Shown here: piece by piece, positions 16,828-24,519 of the stretch
How positions within the stretch are numbered: position 1 is the first letter of the stretch
Layout of the letters: each line of letters starts with the position of its first letter
Source of the DNA: Klebsiella sp. WP3-W18-ESBL-02
Lineage (GTDB): Bacteria; Pseudomonadota; Gammaproteobacteria; Enterobacterales; Enterobacteriaceae
Length of the DNA stretch: 64,000 nucleotides
Reading direction: 5' to 3'
Assembly (NCBI RefSeq): GCF_014168815.1
Contig: NZ_AP021972.1
Coordinates: 1,364,001-1,428,000 of the forward strand
Made by a program: the position numbers and the translations under genes
The notes under the pieces: model-generated
Databases searched by the model: none
What the model saw: the letters and a program-made list of their open reading frames with translations, nothing else
Told to the model about the DNA's origin: nothing

Positions 16828-18042
16828 ATGAAATTACCGATTTATCTCGACTACTCCGCAACCACGCCGGTGGACCCGCGTGTTGCCGAGAAAATGATGC
16901 AGTTTCTGACCCTGGACGGGACCTTTGGTAACCCGGCCTCGCGTTCACACCGTTTCGGCTGGCAGGCTGAAGAGGCGGTAGATATCGCCCGTAACCAGAT
17001 TGCCGACCTCGTGGGCGCCGACCCGCGTGAAATCGTCTTTACCTCTGGTGCGACGGAATCTGACAACCTGGCGATTAAAGGTGCAGCCAACTTTTATCAG
17101 AAAAAAGGCAAGCACATCATCACCAGCAAAACCGAACACAAAGCCGTGCTGGACACCTGTCGTCAGCTGGAGCGCGAAGGGTTTGAAGTCACCTACCTCG
17201 CCCCGCAGCGCAACGGCATTATCGACCTGAAAGAACTCGAAGCGGCGATGCGTGACGACACCATTCTGGTTTCCATCATGCACGTTAACAACGAAATCGG
17301 CGTAGTGCAGGATATCGCGACCATCGGCGAAATGTGCCGTGCGCGTGGCATCGTCTATCACGTTGATGCGACCCAGAGCGTGGGCAAACTGCCTATCGAC
17401 CTGAGCCAGCTGAAAGTGGACCTGATGTCCTTCTCCGGCCATAAAATCTACGGCCCGAAAGGTATCGGCGCGCTGTATGTGCGTCGTAAACCGCGTATCC
17501 GTATCGAAGCGCAGATGCACGGCGGCGGTCACGAGCGCGGTATGCGTTCCGGCACCCTGCCTGTTCACCAGATCGTCGGCATGGGCGAAGCGTACCGCAT
17601 CGCCAAAGAAGAGATGGAAACCGAGATGGCGCGTCTGCGCGGTCTGCGTAACCGTCTGTGGAACGGCGTGAAGGATATGGAAGAAGTTTACCTGAACGGC
17701 GATCTCGAGCAGGGCGCACCGAACATTCTCAACGTCAGCTTCAACTTTGTTGAAGGCGAATCGCTGATTATGGCGCTGAAAGACCTGGCGGTTTCCTCCG
17801 GTTCTGCCTGTACTTCCGCAAGCCTTGAGCCATCCTACGTGCTGCGCGCGCTGGGCATGACCGATGAGCTGGCGCACAGCTCCATTCGTTTCTCTTTAGG
17901 TCGTTTCACTACCGAAGAAGAGATTGACTACACCATCAATCTGGTTCGCAACTCCATCGGCCGTCTGCGCGACCTTTCCCCGCTGTGGGAAATGTTCAAA
18001 CAGGGCGTGGATCTGAACAGCATTGAATGGTCACATCATTAA
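16828..18042 (+). CDS. iscS: Cysteine desulfurase IscS
   Basis: PLP enzyme that takes sulfur from cysteine as a persulfide and hands it to IscU, TusA and ThiI. 404 residues. PLP lysine Lys206 is in SFSGHKIYG and the catalytic Cys328 in SSGSACTSAS. The second gene of the isc operon. Confidence 0.98.
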   Translation: MKLPIYLDYSATTPVDPRVAEKMMQFLTLDGTFGNPASRSHRFGWQAEEAVDIARNQIADLVGADPREIVFTSGATESDNLAIKGAANFYQKKGKHIITSKTEHKAVLDTCRQLEREGFEVTYLAPQRNGIIDLKELEAAMRDDTILVSIMHVNNEIGVVQDIATIGEMCRARGIVYHVDATQSVGKLPIDLSQLKVDLMSFSGHKIYGPKGIGALYVRRKPRIRIEAQMHGGGHERGMRSGTLPVHQIVGMGEAYRIAKEEMETEMARLRGLRNRLWNGVKDMEEVYLNGDLEQGAPNILNVSFNFVEGESLIMALKDLAVSSGSACTSASLEPSYVLRALGMTDELAHSSIRFSLGRFTTEEEIDYTINLVRNSIGRLRDLSPLWEMFKQGVDLNSIEWSHH

Positions 18043-18067
18043 TCGGTACCCATAAGGAGAATTCACC

Positions 18068-18454
18068 ATGGCATACAGCGAAAAAGTCATCGATCACTAT
18101 GAGAACCCGCGTAACGTCGGTTCTTTCGATAACAGCGACGACAGCGTCGGCAGCGGCATGGTCGGTGCACCGGCCTGCGGCGACGTGATGAAGTTGCAGA
18201 TTAAAGTCAACAATGAAGGTATCATTGAAGACGCGCGTTTCAAGACCTACGGCTGCGGTTCTGCCATTGCTTCCAGCTCCCTCGTGACCGAGTGGGTAAA
18301 AGGGAAATCCCTGGACGAAGCACAGGCGATTAAAAATACCGATATCGCAGACGAGCTTGAACTGCCACCAGTGAAAATTCACTGTTCTATTCTGGCAGAA
18401 GACGCGATTAAAGCCGCCATTGCGGATTACAAAAGCAAACGTGAAGCAAAATAA
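18068..18454 (+). CDS. iscU: Fe-S cluster scaffold IscU
   Basis: 128-residue scaffold on which [2Fe-2S] clusters are built from IscS sulfur. Ligands Cys37 with Asp39 (PACGDV), Cys63 (TYGCGS) and the third Cys in KIHCSIL are all present, as is the HscA-binding LPPVK (here ELPPVK). AAGGAG precedes the ATG. Confidence 0.98.
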   Translation: MAYSEKVIDHYENPRNVGSFDNSDDSVGSGMVGAPACGDVMKLQIKVNNEGIIEDARFKTYGCGSAIASSSLVTEWVKGKSLDEAQAIKNTDIADELELPPVKIHCSILAEDAIKAAIADYKSKREAK

Positions 18455-18472
18455 TTAAGAGTTGAGGTTTTT

Positions 18473-18796
18473 ATGTCGATTACCTTAAGCGACAGTGCAG
18501 CAGCGCGAGTCAATACCTTCCTGGCAAACCGCGGTAAAGGGTTTGGTCTGCGCCTGGGCGTCAGAACGTCCGGTTGTTCAGGTATGGCCTATGTACTGGA
18601 ATTTGTTGACGAGCCGGCGGCAGAAGACACCGTATTCGAAGACAAAGGCGTGAAGGTGGTCATCGACGGCAAGAGCCTGCAATTTCTTGATGGCACGCAG
18701 CTCGACTTCGTGAAAGAAGGTCTGAACGAAGGGTTTAAATTTACTAACCCGAATGTGAAAGACGAGTGCGGTTGCGGCGAAAGCTTTAACGTCTAG
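18473..18796 (+). CDS. iscA: A-type Fe-S carrier IscA
   Basis: 107 residues with Cys35 (RTSGCSGMAY) and the C-terminal CGCG pair (ECGCGESFNV). Delivers clusters or iron to apoproteins. A terminator-like hairpin follows before hscB. Confidence 0.98.
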   Translation: MSITLSDSAAARVNTFLANRGKGFGLRLGVRTSGCSGMAYVLEFVDEPAAEDTVFEDKGVKVVIDGKSLQFLDGTQLDFVKEGLNEGFKFTNPNVKDECGCGESFNV

Positions 18797-18810
18797 ATTT
18801 GAGTCCTGCC

Positions 18811-18850
18811 AACCCCACCATAGTTTCACCGCTGTGCGTGGGGTTTGTTT
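18811..18850 (+). terminator. Internal (leaky) terminator between iscA and hscB
   Basis: AACCCCAC (18811-18818) pairs with GTGGGGTT (18838-18845), followed by TTTGTTTT. It sits inside the operon, so it probably lowers expression of the chaperone genes relative to iscRSUA. Confidence 0.65.
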
Positions 18851-18874
18851 TAAATAGTTAACCCTGAGATCGTC

Positions 18875-19390
18875 ATGGATTACTTTACTCTCTTTGGATT
18901 GTCAGCCGGTTATCACGTAGACACTCAGGCCCTCGCGGCACGCTTCCAGGACCTGCAGCGTCAGAATCACCCCGACCGTTTTGCTAGCGCCAGCGCAGCT
19001 GAACAGCTTGCGGCGGTCCAGCGTTCTGCGACCATCAATCAGGCCTGGCAAACGCTGCGTCACCCGCTGACGCGCGCCGAATATTTGCTCTCCCTCCACG
19101 GTTTCGATCTTGCCAGTGAACAGCACACCGTACGCGATACCGCGTTCCTGATGGAACAGCTGGAGCTGCGCGAAGAGCTCGACGAGATTGAACAGGCGAA
19201 AGACACCGATCGTCTGGAAGGGCTTCTCAAGCGCATCAAATCGATGTACAGCCAACGCCAGCAGCAGATGGTGGCGGAACTTGATTCACAGACGTGGGAC
19301 GCGGCGGCGGATACCGTCCGTAAACTGCGTTTTCTCGATAAACTCCAAAGCAGCGCTGAATTACTCGAAGAAAAGCTGCTCGATTTTTGA
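18875..19390 (+). CDS. hscB: Co-chaperone HscB
   Basis: 171-residue J-domain protein with HPD in QNHPDRF and a C-terminal three-helix IscU-binding domain. It brings IscU to HscA and stimulates its ATPase. It lies 15 bases before hscA. Confidence 0.97.
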   Translation: MDYFTLFGLSAGYHVDTQALAARFQDLQRQNHPDRFASASAAEQLAAVQRSATINQAWQTLRHPLTRAEYLLSLHGFDLASEQHTVRDTAFLMEQLELREELDEIEQAKDTDRLEGLLKRIKSMYSQRQQQMVAELDSQTWDAAADTVRKLRFLDKLQSSAELLEEKLLDF

Positions 19391-19405
19391 TTCTGGAAGC
19401 TTAAC

Positions 19406-21256
19406 ATGGCCTTATTACAAATTAGTGAGCCGGGTCTGAGCGCCGCACCGCACCAGCGTCGTCTGGCGGTGGGCATTGACTTAGGCACCACCAATTCCCT
19501 GGTGGCTACCGTGCGTAGCGGTCAGGCAGAAACGCTGGCCGACAATCAGGGGCGTCACCTGCTGCCTTCCGTTGTGCACTACCAGGAGCAGGGGCACGTG
19601 GTCGGTTATGATGCGCGCAGCAACGCCGCGCAAGATCCCGCTAACACCATTAGCTCCGTAAAACGCATGATGGGCCGCTCGCTGGCGGATATCCAGGCGC
19701 GTTACCCACACCTGCCGTACCAGTTCCAGGCAAGCGAAAACGGCCTGCCGATGCTGGTGACCAAGGCCGGTGTACTGAACCCGATCCGCGTCTCGGCCGA
19801 TATCCTCAAAGCGCTGGCGGCTCGTGCCACCGAAACGCTTGAAGGCGAGCTTGATGGCGTGGTGATTACCGTTCCAGCTTACTTCGACGATGCACAGCGT
19901 CAGGGCACCAAAGACGCCGCGCGTCTGGCGGGCCTGCACGTGCTGCGTCTGCTGAACGAACCGACCGCCGCGGCGATTGCCTACGGCCTCGATTCTGGTC
20001 AGGAAGGGGTGATTGCCGTCTACGATCTGGGCGGCGGTACTTTCGATATTTCTATTCTGCGCCTGAGCCGCGGCGTGTTTGAAGTGCTGGCCACCGGCGG
20101 CGATTCCGCGCTGGGCGGCGATGATTTCGACCACCTGTTGGCCGACCATATCCGCGAACAGGCGGGCATTGCCGATCGCAGCGACAACCGCGTACAGCGC
20201 GAGCTGCTTGACGCCGCCATCGCCGCCAAAATCGCCCTGAGCGATGCCGACCGCGTGACCGTTGAGGTCGCTGGCTGGAAAGGTGAAGTGACCCGCGAAC
20301 AGTTTAACGACCTGATTTCCGCGCTGGTGAAGCGTACGCTGATGGCTTGCCGCCGCGCGCTGAAAGACGCGGGCGTGGAAGCCGAAGAGGTGCTGGAAGT
20401 GGTGATGGTCGGCGGTTCTACCCGCGTGCCGTTAGTGCGCGAGCGCGTTGGCGAATTCTTCGGCCGTACGCCGCTTACCTCGATTGACCCGGATAAAGTC
20501 GTCGCGATTGGTGCGGCGATTCAGGCCGATATTCTGGTCGGCAACAAGCCGGACAGCGAAATGCTGCTGCTCGACGTGATCCCGCTCTCTCTCGGCCTCG
20601 AAACCATGGGTGGCCTGGTAGAGAAGGTTATCCCGCGTAACACCACCATTCCGGTGGCGCGAGCGCAGGAGTTCACCACCTTTAAAGACGGCCAGACCGC
20701 GATGTCCATCCACGTGATGCAGGGTGAGCGCGAACTGGTGCAGGACTGCCGTTCACTGGCGCGCTTTGCGCTGCGCGGTATCCCGGCGCTGCCGGCTGGC
20801 GGTGCGCACATTCGCGTGACCTTCCAGGTGGACGCCGACGGCCTGCTGAGCGTCACCGCCATGGAAAAATCCACCGGCGTTGAGTCGTCTATTCAGGTGA
20901 AGCCGTCCTACGGCCTGACCGATGGCGAAATCGCCACCATGATTCAGGATTCCATGAGCTATGCCGAGCAGGACGTGAAAGCGCGTATGCTGGCAGAGCA
21001 GAAAGTGGAAGCCGCTCGCGTGCTGGAAAGCCTGCACAGCGCGCTGGCCGCTGATGCCGCGCTGTTAAGCGCCGCAGAGCGTCAGGAGATTGACGAGGCT
21101 GCCGCCGTTCTGAGTGCGGTTGCCGAGGGCAATGACACTGATGCCATAGAACAAGCCATTAAAAACGTTGACAAACAAACCCAGGAATTCGCCGCTCGCC
21201 GTATGGACCAATCTGTCCGTGTCGCGCTGAAAGGCCAATCCGTGGACGAGGTTTAA
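19406..21256 (+). CDS. hscA: Fe-S chaperone HscA (Hsp70 family)
   Basis: 616-residue specialised DnaK homologue that binds the LPPVK site of IscU and helps cluster release. The nucleotide-binding domain has GIDLGTTNSLVA, the phosphate-2 motif YDLGGGTFD and MVGGSTRVP. The substrate-binding domain begins near residue 390 (DVIPLSLGLETMGG). One base separates it from fdx. Confidence 0.98.
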   Translation: MALLQISEPGLSAAPHQRRLAVGIDLGTTNSLVATVRSGQAETLADNQGRHLLPSVVHYQEQGHVVGYDARSNAAQDPANTISSVKRMMGRSLADIQARYPHLPYQFQASENGLPMLVTKAGVLNPIRVSADILKALAARATETLEGELDGVVITVPAYFDDAQRQGTKDAARLAGLHVLRLLNEPTAAAIAYGLDSGQEGVIAVYDLGGGTFDISILRLSRGVFEVLATGGDSALGGDDFDHLLADHIREQAGIADRSDNRVQRELLDAAIAAKIALSDADRVTVEVAGWKGEVTREQFNDLISALVKRTLMACRRALKDAGVEAEEVLEVVMVGGSTRVPLVRERVGEFFGRTPLTSIDPDKVVAIGAAIQADILVGNKPDSEMLLLDVIPLSLGLETMGGLVEKVIPRNTTIPVARAQEFTTFKDGQTAMSIHVMQGERELVQDCRSLARFALRGIPALPAGGAHIRVTFQVDADGLLSVTAMEKSTGVESSIQVKPSYGLTDGEIATMIQDSMSYAEQDVKARMLAEQKVEAARVLESLHSALAADAALLSAAERQEIDEAAAVLSAVAEGNDTDAIEQAIKNVDKQTQEFAARRMDQSVRVALKGQSVDEV

Positions 21257-21257
21257 T

Positions 21258-21593
21258 ATGCCAAAGATTGTTTTTTTGCCACATCAGGACCTGTGTCCGG
21301 ATGGCATCGTTGTGGAAGCTGAGACCGGTGAAACTATTCTGGATGCTGCGCTGCGTAGCGGTATCGAGATTGAACACGCCTGCGAAAAATCCTGTGCCTG
21401 CACCACCTGCCACTGCATCGTGCGTGAAGGTTTCGACTCTCTGCCAGAGAGCACCGAAGACGAAGACGACATGCTGGATAAAGCATGGGGTCTGGAGCCC
21501 GACAGCCGTCTGAGCTGCCAGGCCCGCGTCACCGATGAAGATCTGGTAGTCGAAATTCCGCGTTACACAATTAACCACGCGCGCGAGCACTAA
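21258..21593 (+). CDS. fdx: Isc [2Fe-2S] ferredoxin
   Basis: 111 residues of adrenodoxin type with cluster ligands in CEKSCACTTC and a fourth Cys in LSCQARV. Supplies electrons for cluster assembly. Confidence 0.98.
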   Translation: MPKIVFLPHQDLCPDGIVVEAETGETILDAALRSGIEIEHACEKSCACTTCHCIVREGFDSLPESTEDEDDMLDKAWGLEPDSRLSCQARVTDEDLVVEIPRYTINHAREH

Positions 21594-21604
21594 TAGGGGA
21601 TAGT

Positions 21605-21805
21605 ATGGGACTGAAGTGGACCGACAGCCGCGAGATCGGCGAAGCGCTTTACGACACCTACCCGGATACCGATCCGAAAACGGTGCGTTTCACCGACATG
21701 CATCAGTGGATTTGCGACCTCGAAGATTTTGATGACGATCCACAGGCATCAAATGAAAAAATTCTTGAGGCAATTCTGCTAGTCTGGTTGGATGAAGCTG
21801 AATAG
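21605..21805 (+). CDS. iscX: IscX, modulator of IscS
   Basis: 66-residue acidic protein (MGLKWTDSREIGEALYD...), last gene of the isc operon. Binds IscS and iron, tuning assembly rate; IscS inhibition has been shown for E. coli IscX. Confidence 0.96.
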   Translation: MGLKWTDSREIGEALYDTYPDTDPKTVRFTDMHQWICDLEDFDDDPQASNEKILEAILLVWLDEAE

Positions 21806-21825
21806 CTGCGCTTAAGACAATATTT

Positions 21826-21853
21826 AACGGGCTGCCATTCGGCGGCCCGTTTG
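21826..21853 (+). terminator. Terminator-like hairpin after iscX
   Basis: 11-bp stem AACGGGCTGCC / GGCGGCCCGTT (one G-U pair), 4-nt loop, then TTTG. The T-run is short, so some transcripts may read into pepB. Confidence 0.6.
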
Positions 21854-21871
21854 CTAATAAGGATAAATAAA

Positions 21872-23155
21872 ATGACAGAAGCGATGAAAATTACCCTGTC
21901 TACCCAGCCAGCCGATGCGCGCTGGGGCGACAAAGCGGCCTATAGCATTAATGATGAAGGTATTTCCCTGCACCTGACCGGCCGCGATGACGCGGGCCTT
22001 ATCCAGCGCGCGGCGCGCAAAATTGACGGCATGGGCATCAAACATGTGGCCCTGGCGGGTGAGGGCTGGGACGTCGAGCGCTGCTGGGCATTCTGGGCGG
22101 GCTACAAAGGGCCAAAAGGCACCCGTCAGGTAGAATGGCCTGAGCTGGACGACGCACAGCGCCAGGAACTGGACAACCGTTTGACCTATATCGACTGGGT
22201 GCGTGACACCATCAACGCCCCGGCGGAAGAACTCGGCCCGGAGCAACTGGCGCAGCGCGCGGTGGATCTGCTGTGCGGCGTGGCGTGTGATAACGTCTCT
22301 TACCGTATCACCAAAGGTGAAGATCTGCGCGAGCAGGGTTATGTGGGTCTGCACACAGTGGGTCGTGGTTCCGAGCGTCCGCCGGTGCTGCTGGCGCTGG
22401 ACTACAACCCAACGGGCGATAAAGAAGCACCGGTTTACGCCTGCCTGGTGGGTAAAGGCATTACCTTCGACTCCGGCGGTTACAGCATTAAACAGAGTGC
22501 GTTCATGGACTCCATGAAGTCCGATATGGGCGGTGCGGCAACCGTCACCGGTGCGCTGGCGCTGGCGATTACCCGTGGCCTGAACAAGCGCGTAAAACTG
22601 TACCTGTGCTGTGCGGATAACCTGATTAGCGGCAACGCCTTCAAACTTGGCGATATCATCCACTACCGTAATGGTAAAAACGTGGAAGTGATGAACACCG
22701 ATGCGGAAGGCCGCCTGGTGCTGGCCGATGGCCTGATTGACGCTAGCGCGCAGAAGCCTGAGCTTATCATCGACGCGGCAACCCTGACCGGGGCGGCCAA
22801 AACCGCGCTGGGTAACGATTACCACGCGTTGTTCAGCTTTGATGACAAACTGGCTAACCGCCTGCTGGCAAGCGCCAGTGCGGAAAACGAAGCCTTCTGG
22901 CGTTTGCCGCTGGCGGAGTTCCACCGCAACCAGCTGCCGTCTAACTTTGCTGAACTGAACAACACCGGCAGCGCGGCGTACCCGGCGGGTGCAAGCACCG
23001 CGGCGGGCTTCCTGTCCCACTTCGTAGAGAACTATCACGAAGGTTGGCTGCACATCGACTGTTCCGCCACCTACCGTAAAGCGGCCGTTGAGCAGTGGTC
23101 GGCGGGTGCAACCGGGCTGGGCGTGCGGACTATCGCGAATCTGTTGACCGCGTAG
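21872..23155 (+). CDS. pepB: Peptidase B (leucyl aminopeptidase family)
   Basis: Metalloaminopeptidase of M17 type. 427 residues from MTEAMKITLSTQ, with AAGGA at correct spacing; the frame is open 21 bases further but lacks a ribosome site there. Metal and active-site blocks KGITFDSGGYSIK, MKSDMGGAATV and NTDAEGRLVLADG are intact. The stop codon forms the first bases of a REP unit. Confidence 0.96.
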   Translation: MTEAMKITLSTQPADARWGDKAAYSINDEGISLHLTGRDDAGLIQRAARKIDGMGIKHVALAGEGWDVERCWAFWAGYKGPKGTRQVEWPELDDAQRQELDNRLTYIDWVRDTINAPAEELGPEQLAQRAVDLLCGVACDNVSYRITKGEDLREQGYVGLHTVGRGSERPPVLLALDYNPTGDKEAPVYACLVGKGITFDSGGYSIKQSAFMDSMKSDMGGAATVTGALALAITRGLNKRVKLYLCCADNLISGNAFKLGDIIHYRNGKNVEVMNTDAEGRLVLADGLIDASAQKPELIIDAATLTGAAKTALGNDYHALFSFDDKLANRLLASASAENEAFWRLPLAEFHRNQLPSNFAELNNTGSAAYPAGASTAAGFLSHFVENYHEGWLHIDCSATYRKAAVEQWSAGATGLGVRTIANLLTA

Positions 23156-23220
23156 GCCGGATAAGCGTAGCGCCATCCGGCAAAATACTGGCGGGGGCGC
23201 TTCGCTTGCCCGCCCTACAG
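23153..23220. repeat. REP/BIME pair after pepB
   Basis: TAGGCCGGATAAGCGTAGCGCC begins at the pepB stop codon itself. A second, more divergent unit (GGCGGGGGCGCTTCGCTTGCCCGCC-like) follows before sseB. Confidence 0.75.
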
Positions 23221-23242
23221 TAACCATTGAATTTGTAGCCTT

Positions 23243-24019
23243 ATGTCTGAAACCAAAAATGAACTCGAAACGCTGCTGGAACAAGCGGCGACAGAACCCG
23301 CTCATCGCCCAGCCTTTTTCCGTACCTTACTGGAATCCACTGTCTGGGTTCCCGGCAGCGCGGTTGGCGACCAGCAGGTTGTTGACGACAGCGCCTTAGA
23401 ATTACAGCACTGGGAAAAAGACGACGGCACGTCGGTGATTCCGTTCTTTACCTCGCTGGAAGCGCTGAAGCAGGCCGTTACCACCGAACAGGCGTTTGTC
23501 GTCATGCCGGTGCGCTCGCTGTTTGAAATGACTCTCGGCGAGACGCTGTATCTGAACGCCAAACTGCCGACCGGTAAAGAGTTCACCCCGCGCGAAATCA
23601 GTCTCCTGATAGGTGAAGAGGGCAACCCGCTGAGCACTCAGGAAGTGCTGGAAGGCGGCAGCGCGCTGTTGCTTTCCGAAGTGGCTGAACCGCCGGCGCA
23701 GATGGTCGAGTCGCTGACTACGCTGTTTAAAACCCTGAAAACGGTCAAACGCGCGTTCCTGTGTTCTATCAAGGAGCATGCGGATGAGCAGCCGAATCTG
23801 CTGATTGGCATTGAAGCGGAAGGGGATATTGAAGCCATTATCCACGCAGCGGGCAGCGTGGCGACCGATACCTTACCCGGTGATGAACCGATTGATATTT
23901 GTGAGGTAGTGGAAGGCGAAAAGGGCATCAGCCACTTTATGCTGGCGCACATCACGCCGTTCTACGAAAAACGCTGGGGCAGCTTCCTGCGTGACTTTAA
24001 GCAGAACCGGATTATCTGA
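23243..24019 (+). CDS. sseB: SseB family protein
   Basis: 258 residues, the E. coli length. The family is named from an old association with serine sensitivity; the biochemical function is unknown. Distinct from the Salmonella SPI-2 SseB translocon. Opening MSETKNELETLLEQAATEPA, with conserved VPGSAVGDQ and DFKQNRII end. Followed by a GC-rich hairpin shared with the end of the opposing RNA locus. Confidence 0.93.
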   Translation: MSETKNELETLLEQAATEPAHRPAFFRTLLESTVWVPGSAVGDQQVVDDSALELQHWEKDDGTSVIPFFTSLEALKQAVTTEQAFVVMPVRSLFEMTLGETLYLNAKLPTGKEFTPREISLLIGEEGNPLSTQEVLEGGSALLLSEVAEPPAQMVESLTTLFKTLKTVKRAFLCSIKEHADEQPNLLIGIEAEGDIEAIIHAAGSVATDTLPGDEPIDICEVVEGEKGISHFMLAHITPFYEKRWGSFLRDFKQNRII

Positions 24020-24029
24020 ACACAGGAAG

Positions 24030-24047
24030 GCCGCCCCGAGGGGCGGC
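24030..24047. terminator. GC-rich hairpin between sseB and the RNA locus
   Basis: GCCGCCCC / GGGGCGGC stem with a 2-nt turn. It lies 10 bases after the sseB stop and at the 3' end of the opposing minus-strand transcript; a candidate bidirectional terminator without a strong T-run. Confidence 0.55.
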
Positions 24048-24055
24048 ATCCTGGC

Positions 24056-24178
24056 TTACTTGCCCTGCGCGTTGAGCCTCATGCTGACGGCGTTACCGGA
24101 GTGGCTCCGATTGCTGTCGGCGTGAAGCAACAAGGCGGCAGAAACAATCAGCACGATACACACGTATCGTCCTTTCAT
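24056..24178 (-). CDS. Hidden 40-residue hydrophobic peptide, possible toxin
   Basis: Short frame inside the RyfA-like transcript. Starts MKGRYVCIVLIVSAALLLHA, i.e. Lys/Arg-rich N-terminus plus one membrane-spanning stretch (about residues 6-20), then a polar tail with S/N/H/R and a terminal GK. An in-frame ATG four codons upstream (24190, giving MDRAMKG...) lies in the loop of the GCGGTC hairpin. Neither start has a visible Shine-Dalgarno, as expected if translation is coupled to the overlapping leader frame. The layout resembles Hok-type peptides, but the C-terminal Hok motifs are absent. Function inferred only. Confidence 0.45.
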   Translation of the reverse strand: MKGRYVCIVLIVSAALLLHADSNRSHSGNAVSMRLNAQGK

Positions 24179-24260
24179 TGCGCGGTCCATGCGAAGACCG
24201 CATCACGGCAGCACCGCCGGCGATAACGCCGCGATAGCAAGCGCTATGGTGTGCCTGCAT
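24093..24260 (-). CDS. Leader reading frame overlapping the hydrophobic peptide (mok-like)
   Basis: 55 codons, starting MQAHHSACYRG and ending in an Arg-rich segment (RLVASRRQQSEPLR). It is in a different frame from the hydrophobic peptide and runs through that peptide's start region. Its ATG (24258-24260) lies inside the 18-nt site complementary to the plus-strand RNA. A purine-rich AGGAGAGG is about 17 bases upstream. The arrangement mirrors mok/hok coupling; whether it is translated is unknown. Confidence 0.35.
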   Translation of the reverse strand: MQAHHSACYRGVIAGGAAVMRSSHGPRNERTIRVYRADCFCRLVASRRQQSEPLR

Positions 24261-24329
24261 TTACGGCCGTGGGATATCCTCTCCTGAAGCCAGCGCCCGT
24301 TTGCGAGACGGCGGAAAGGGCCGGGATGG

Positions 24330-24335
24330 ATTATA
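24330..24335 (-). promoter_or_regulatory. -10 element for the RyfA-like RNA
   Basis: Perfect TATAAT on the minus strand. The -35 is poor (GGTGAC at 16 nt). Confidence 0.6.
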
Positions 24336-24369
24336 CACCAATAGTTAAATAGTCACCTTTGTTACCATC

Positions 24370-24401
24370 TTGACTTTGTCCTATTTTAAAGCGACTATTA
24401 T
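24370..24401 (+). promoter_or_regulatory. Promoter of the plus-strand small RNA
   Basis: TTGACT (24370-24375) and either GACTAT at 17-nt spacing or TATTAT (24396-24401) at 20 nt. Divergent to the -10 of the RyfA-like RNA, which is only some 35 bases away. Confidence 0.55.
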
Positions 24402-24405
24402 GCCA

Positions 24406-24500
24406 CTATGGTGTGCCTGCATTGCTTTAGCAATGTAGCTTGCTGGAAAGGCCGCGAACCGGACCAGCACAAAGAAACCGCTGTGACAGGCGGTTTTTTT
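24406..24500 (+). ncRNA. Small antisense RNA with 18-nt match to the RyfA-like leader
   Basis: The predicted 5' end CTATGGTGTGCCTGCATT (24406-24423) is an exact copy of 24244-24261. As RNA it can therefore pair perfectly with the minus-strand leader across the leader-frame start codon. Ends with an intrinsic terminator (AACCGCTG...CAGGCGGTT, then seven T, to 24500). About 95 nt. It fits a RyfB1-, IstR- or Sok-like antitoxin. Confidence 0.65.
24476..24500 (+). terminator. Intrinsic terminator of the antisense RNA
   Basis: AACCG-CTG / CAG-G-CGGTT stem with a TGA loop and a T7 run. Confidence 0.85.
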
Positions 24501-24519
24501 GTGCCTGAAGAACCCCTGA

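Larger units (their letters stand above)
24020..24323 (-). ncRNA. ryfA: RyfA-like structured transcript, candidate type I toxin mRNA
   Basis: Sits beside sseB, where E. coli carries the roughly 300-nt RyfA RNA, in the matching orientation. A TATAAT -10 on the minus strand at 24330-24335 implies a start near 24323, and the GC hairpin at 24030-24047 a possible end, giving about 300 nt. The leader contains hairpins CGGCG/CGCCG (24218-24231) and GCGGTC/GACCGC (24182-24201) and an 18-nt target for the plus-strand RNA. It also contains two overlapping small reading frames, annotated separately. RyfA identity is from position, size and orientation, since I cannot align it. Confidence 0.6.

Noticed and set aside
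21854..23305. 483-codon open frame antisense to pepB
   Set aside because: Composition is His/Arg/Gln-rich, as expected for the reverse strand of pepB; no homologous family recognised.
24056..24178. Hok-family assignment for the hidden peptide
   Set aside because: The N-terminal half is Hok-like, but the conserved C-terminal part of Hok (Cys-Glu motif and AYE-type end) is missing, so the family name was not used.
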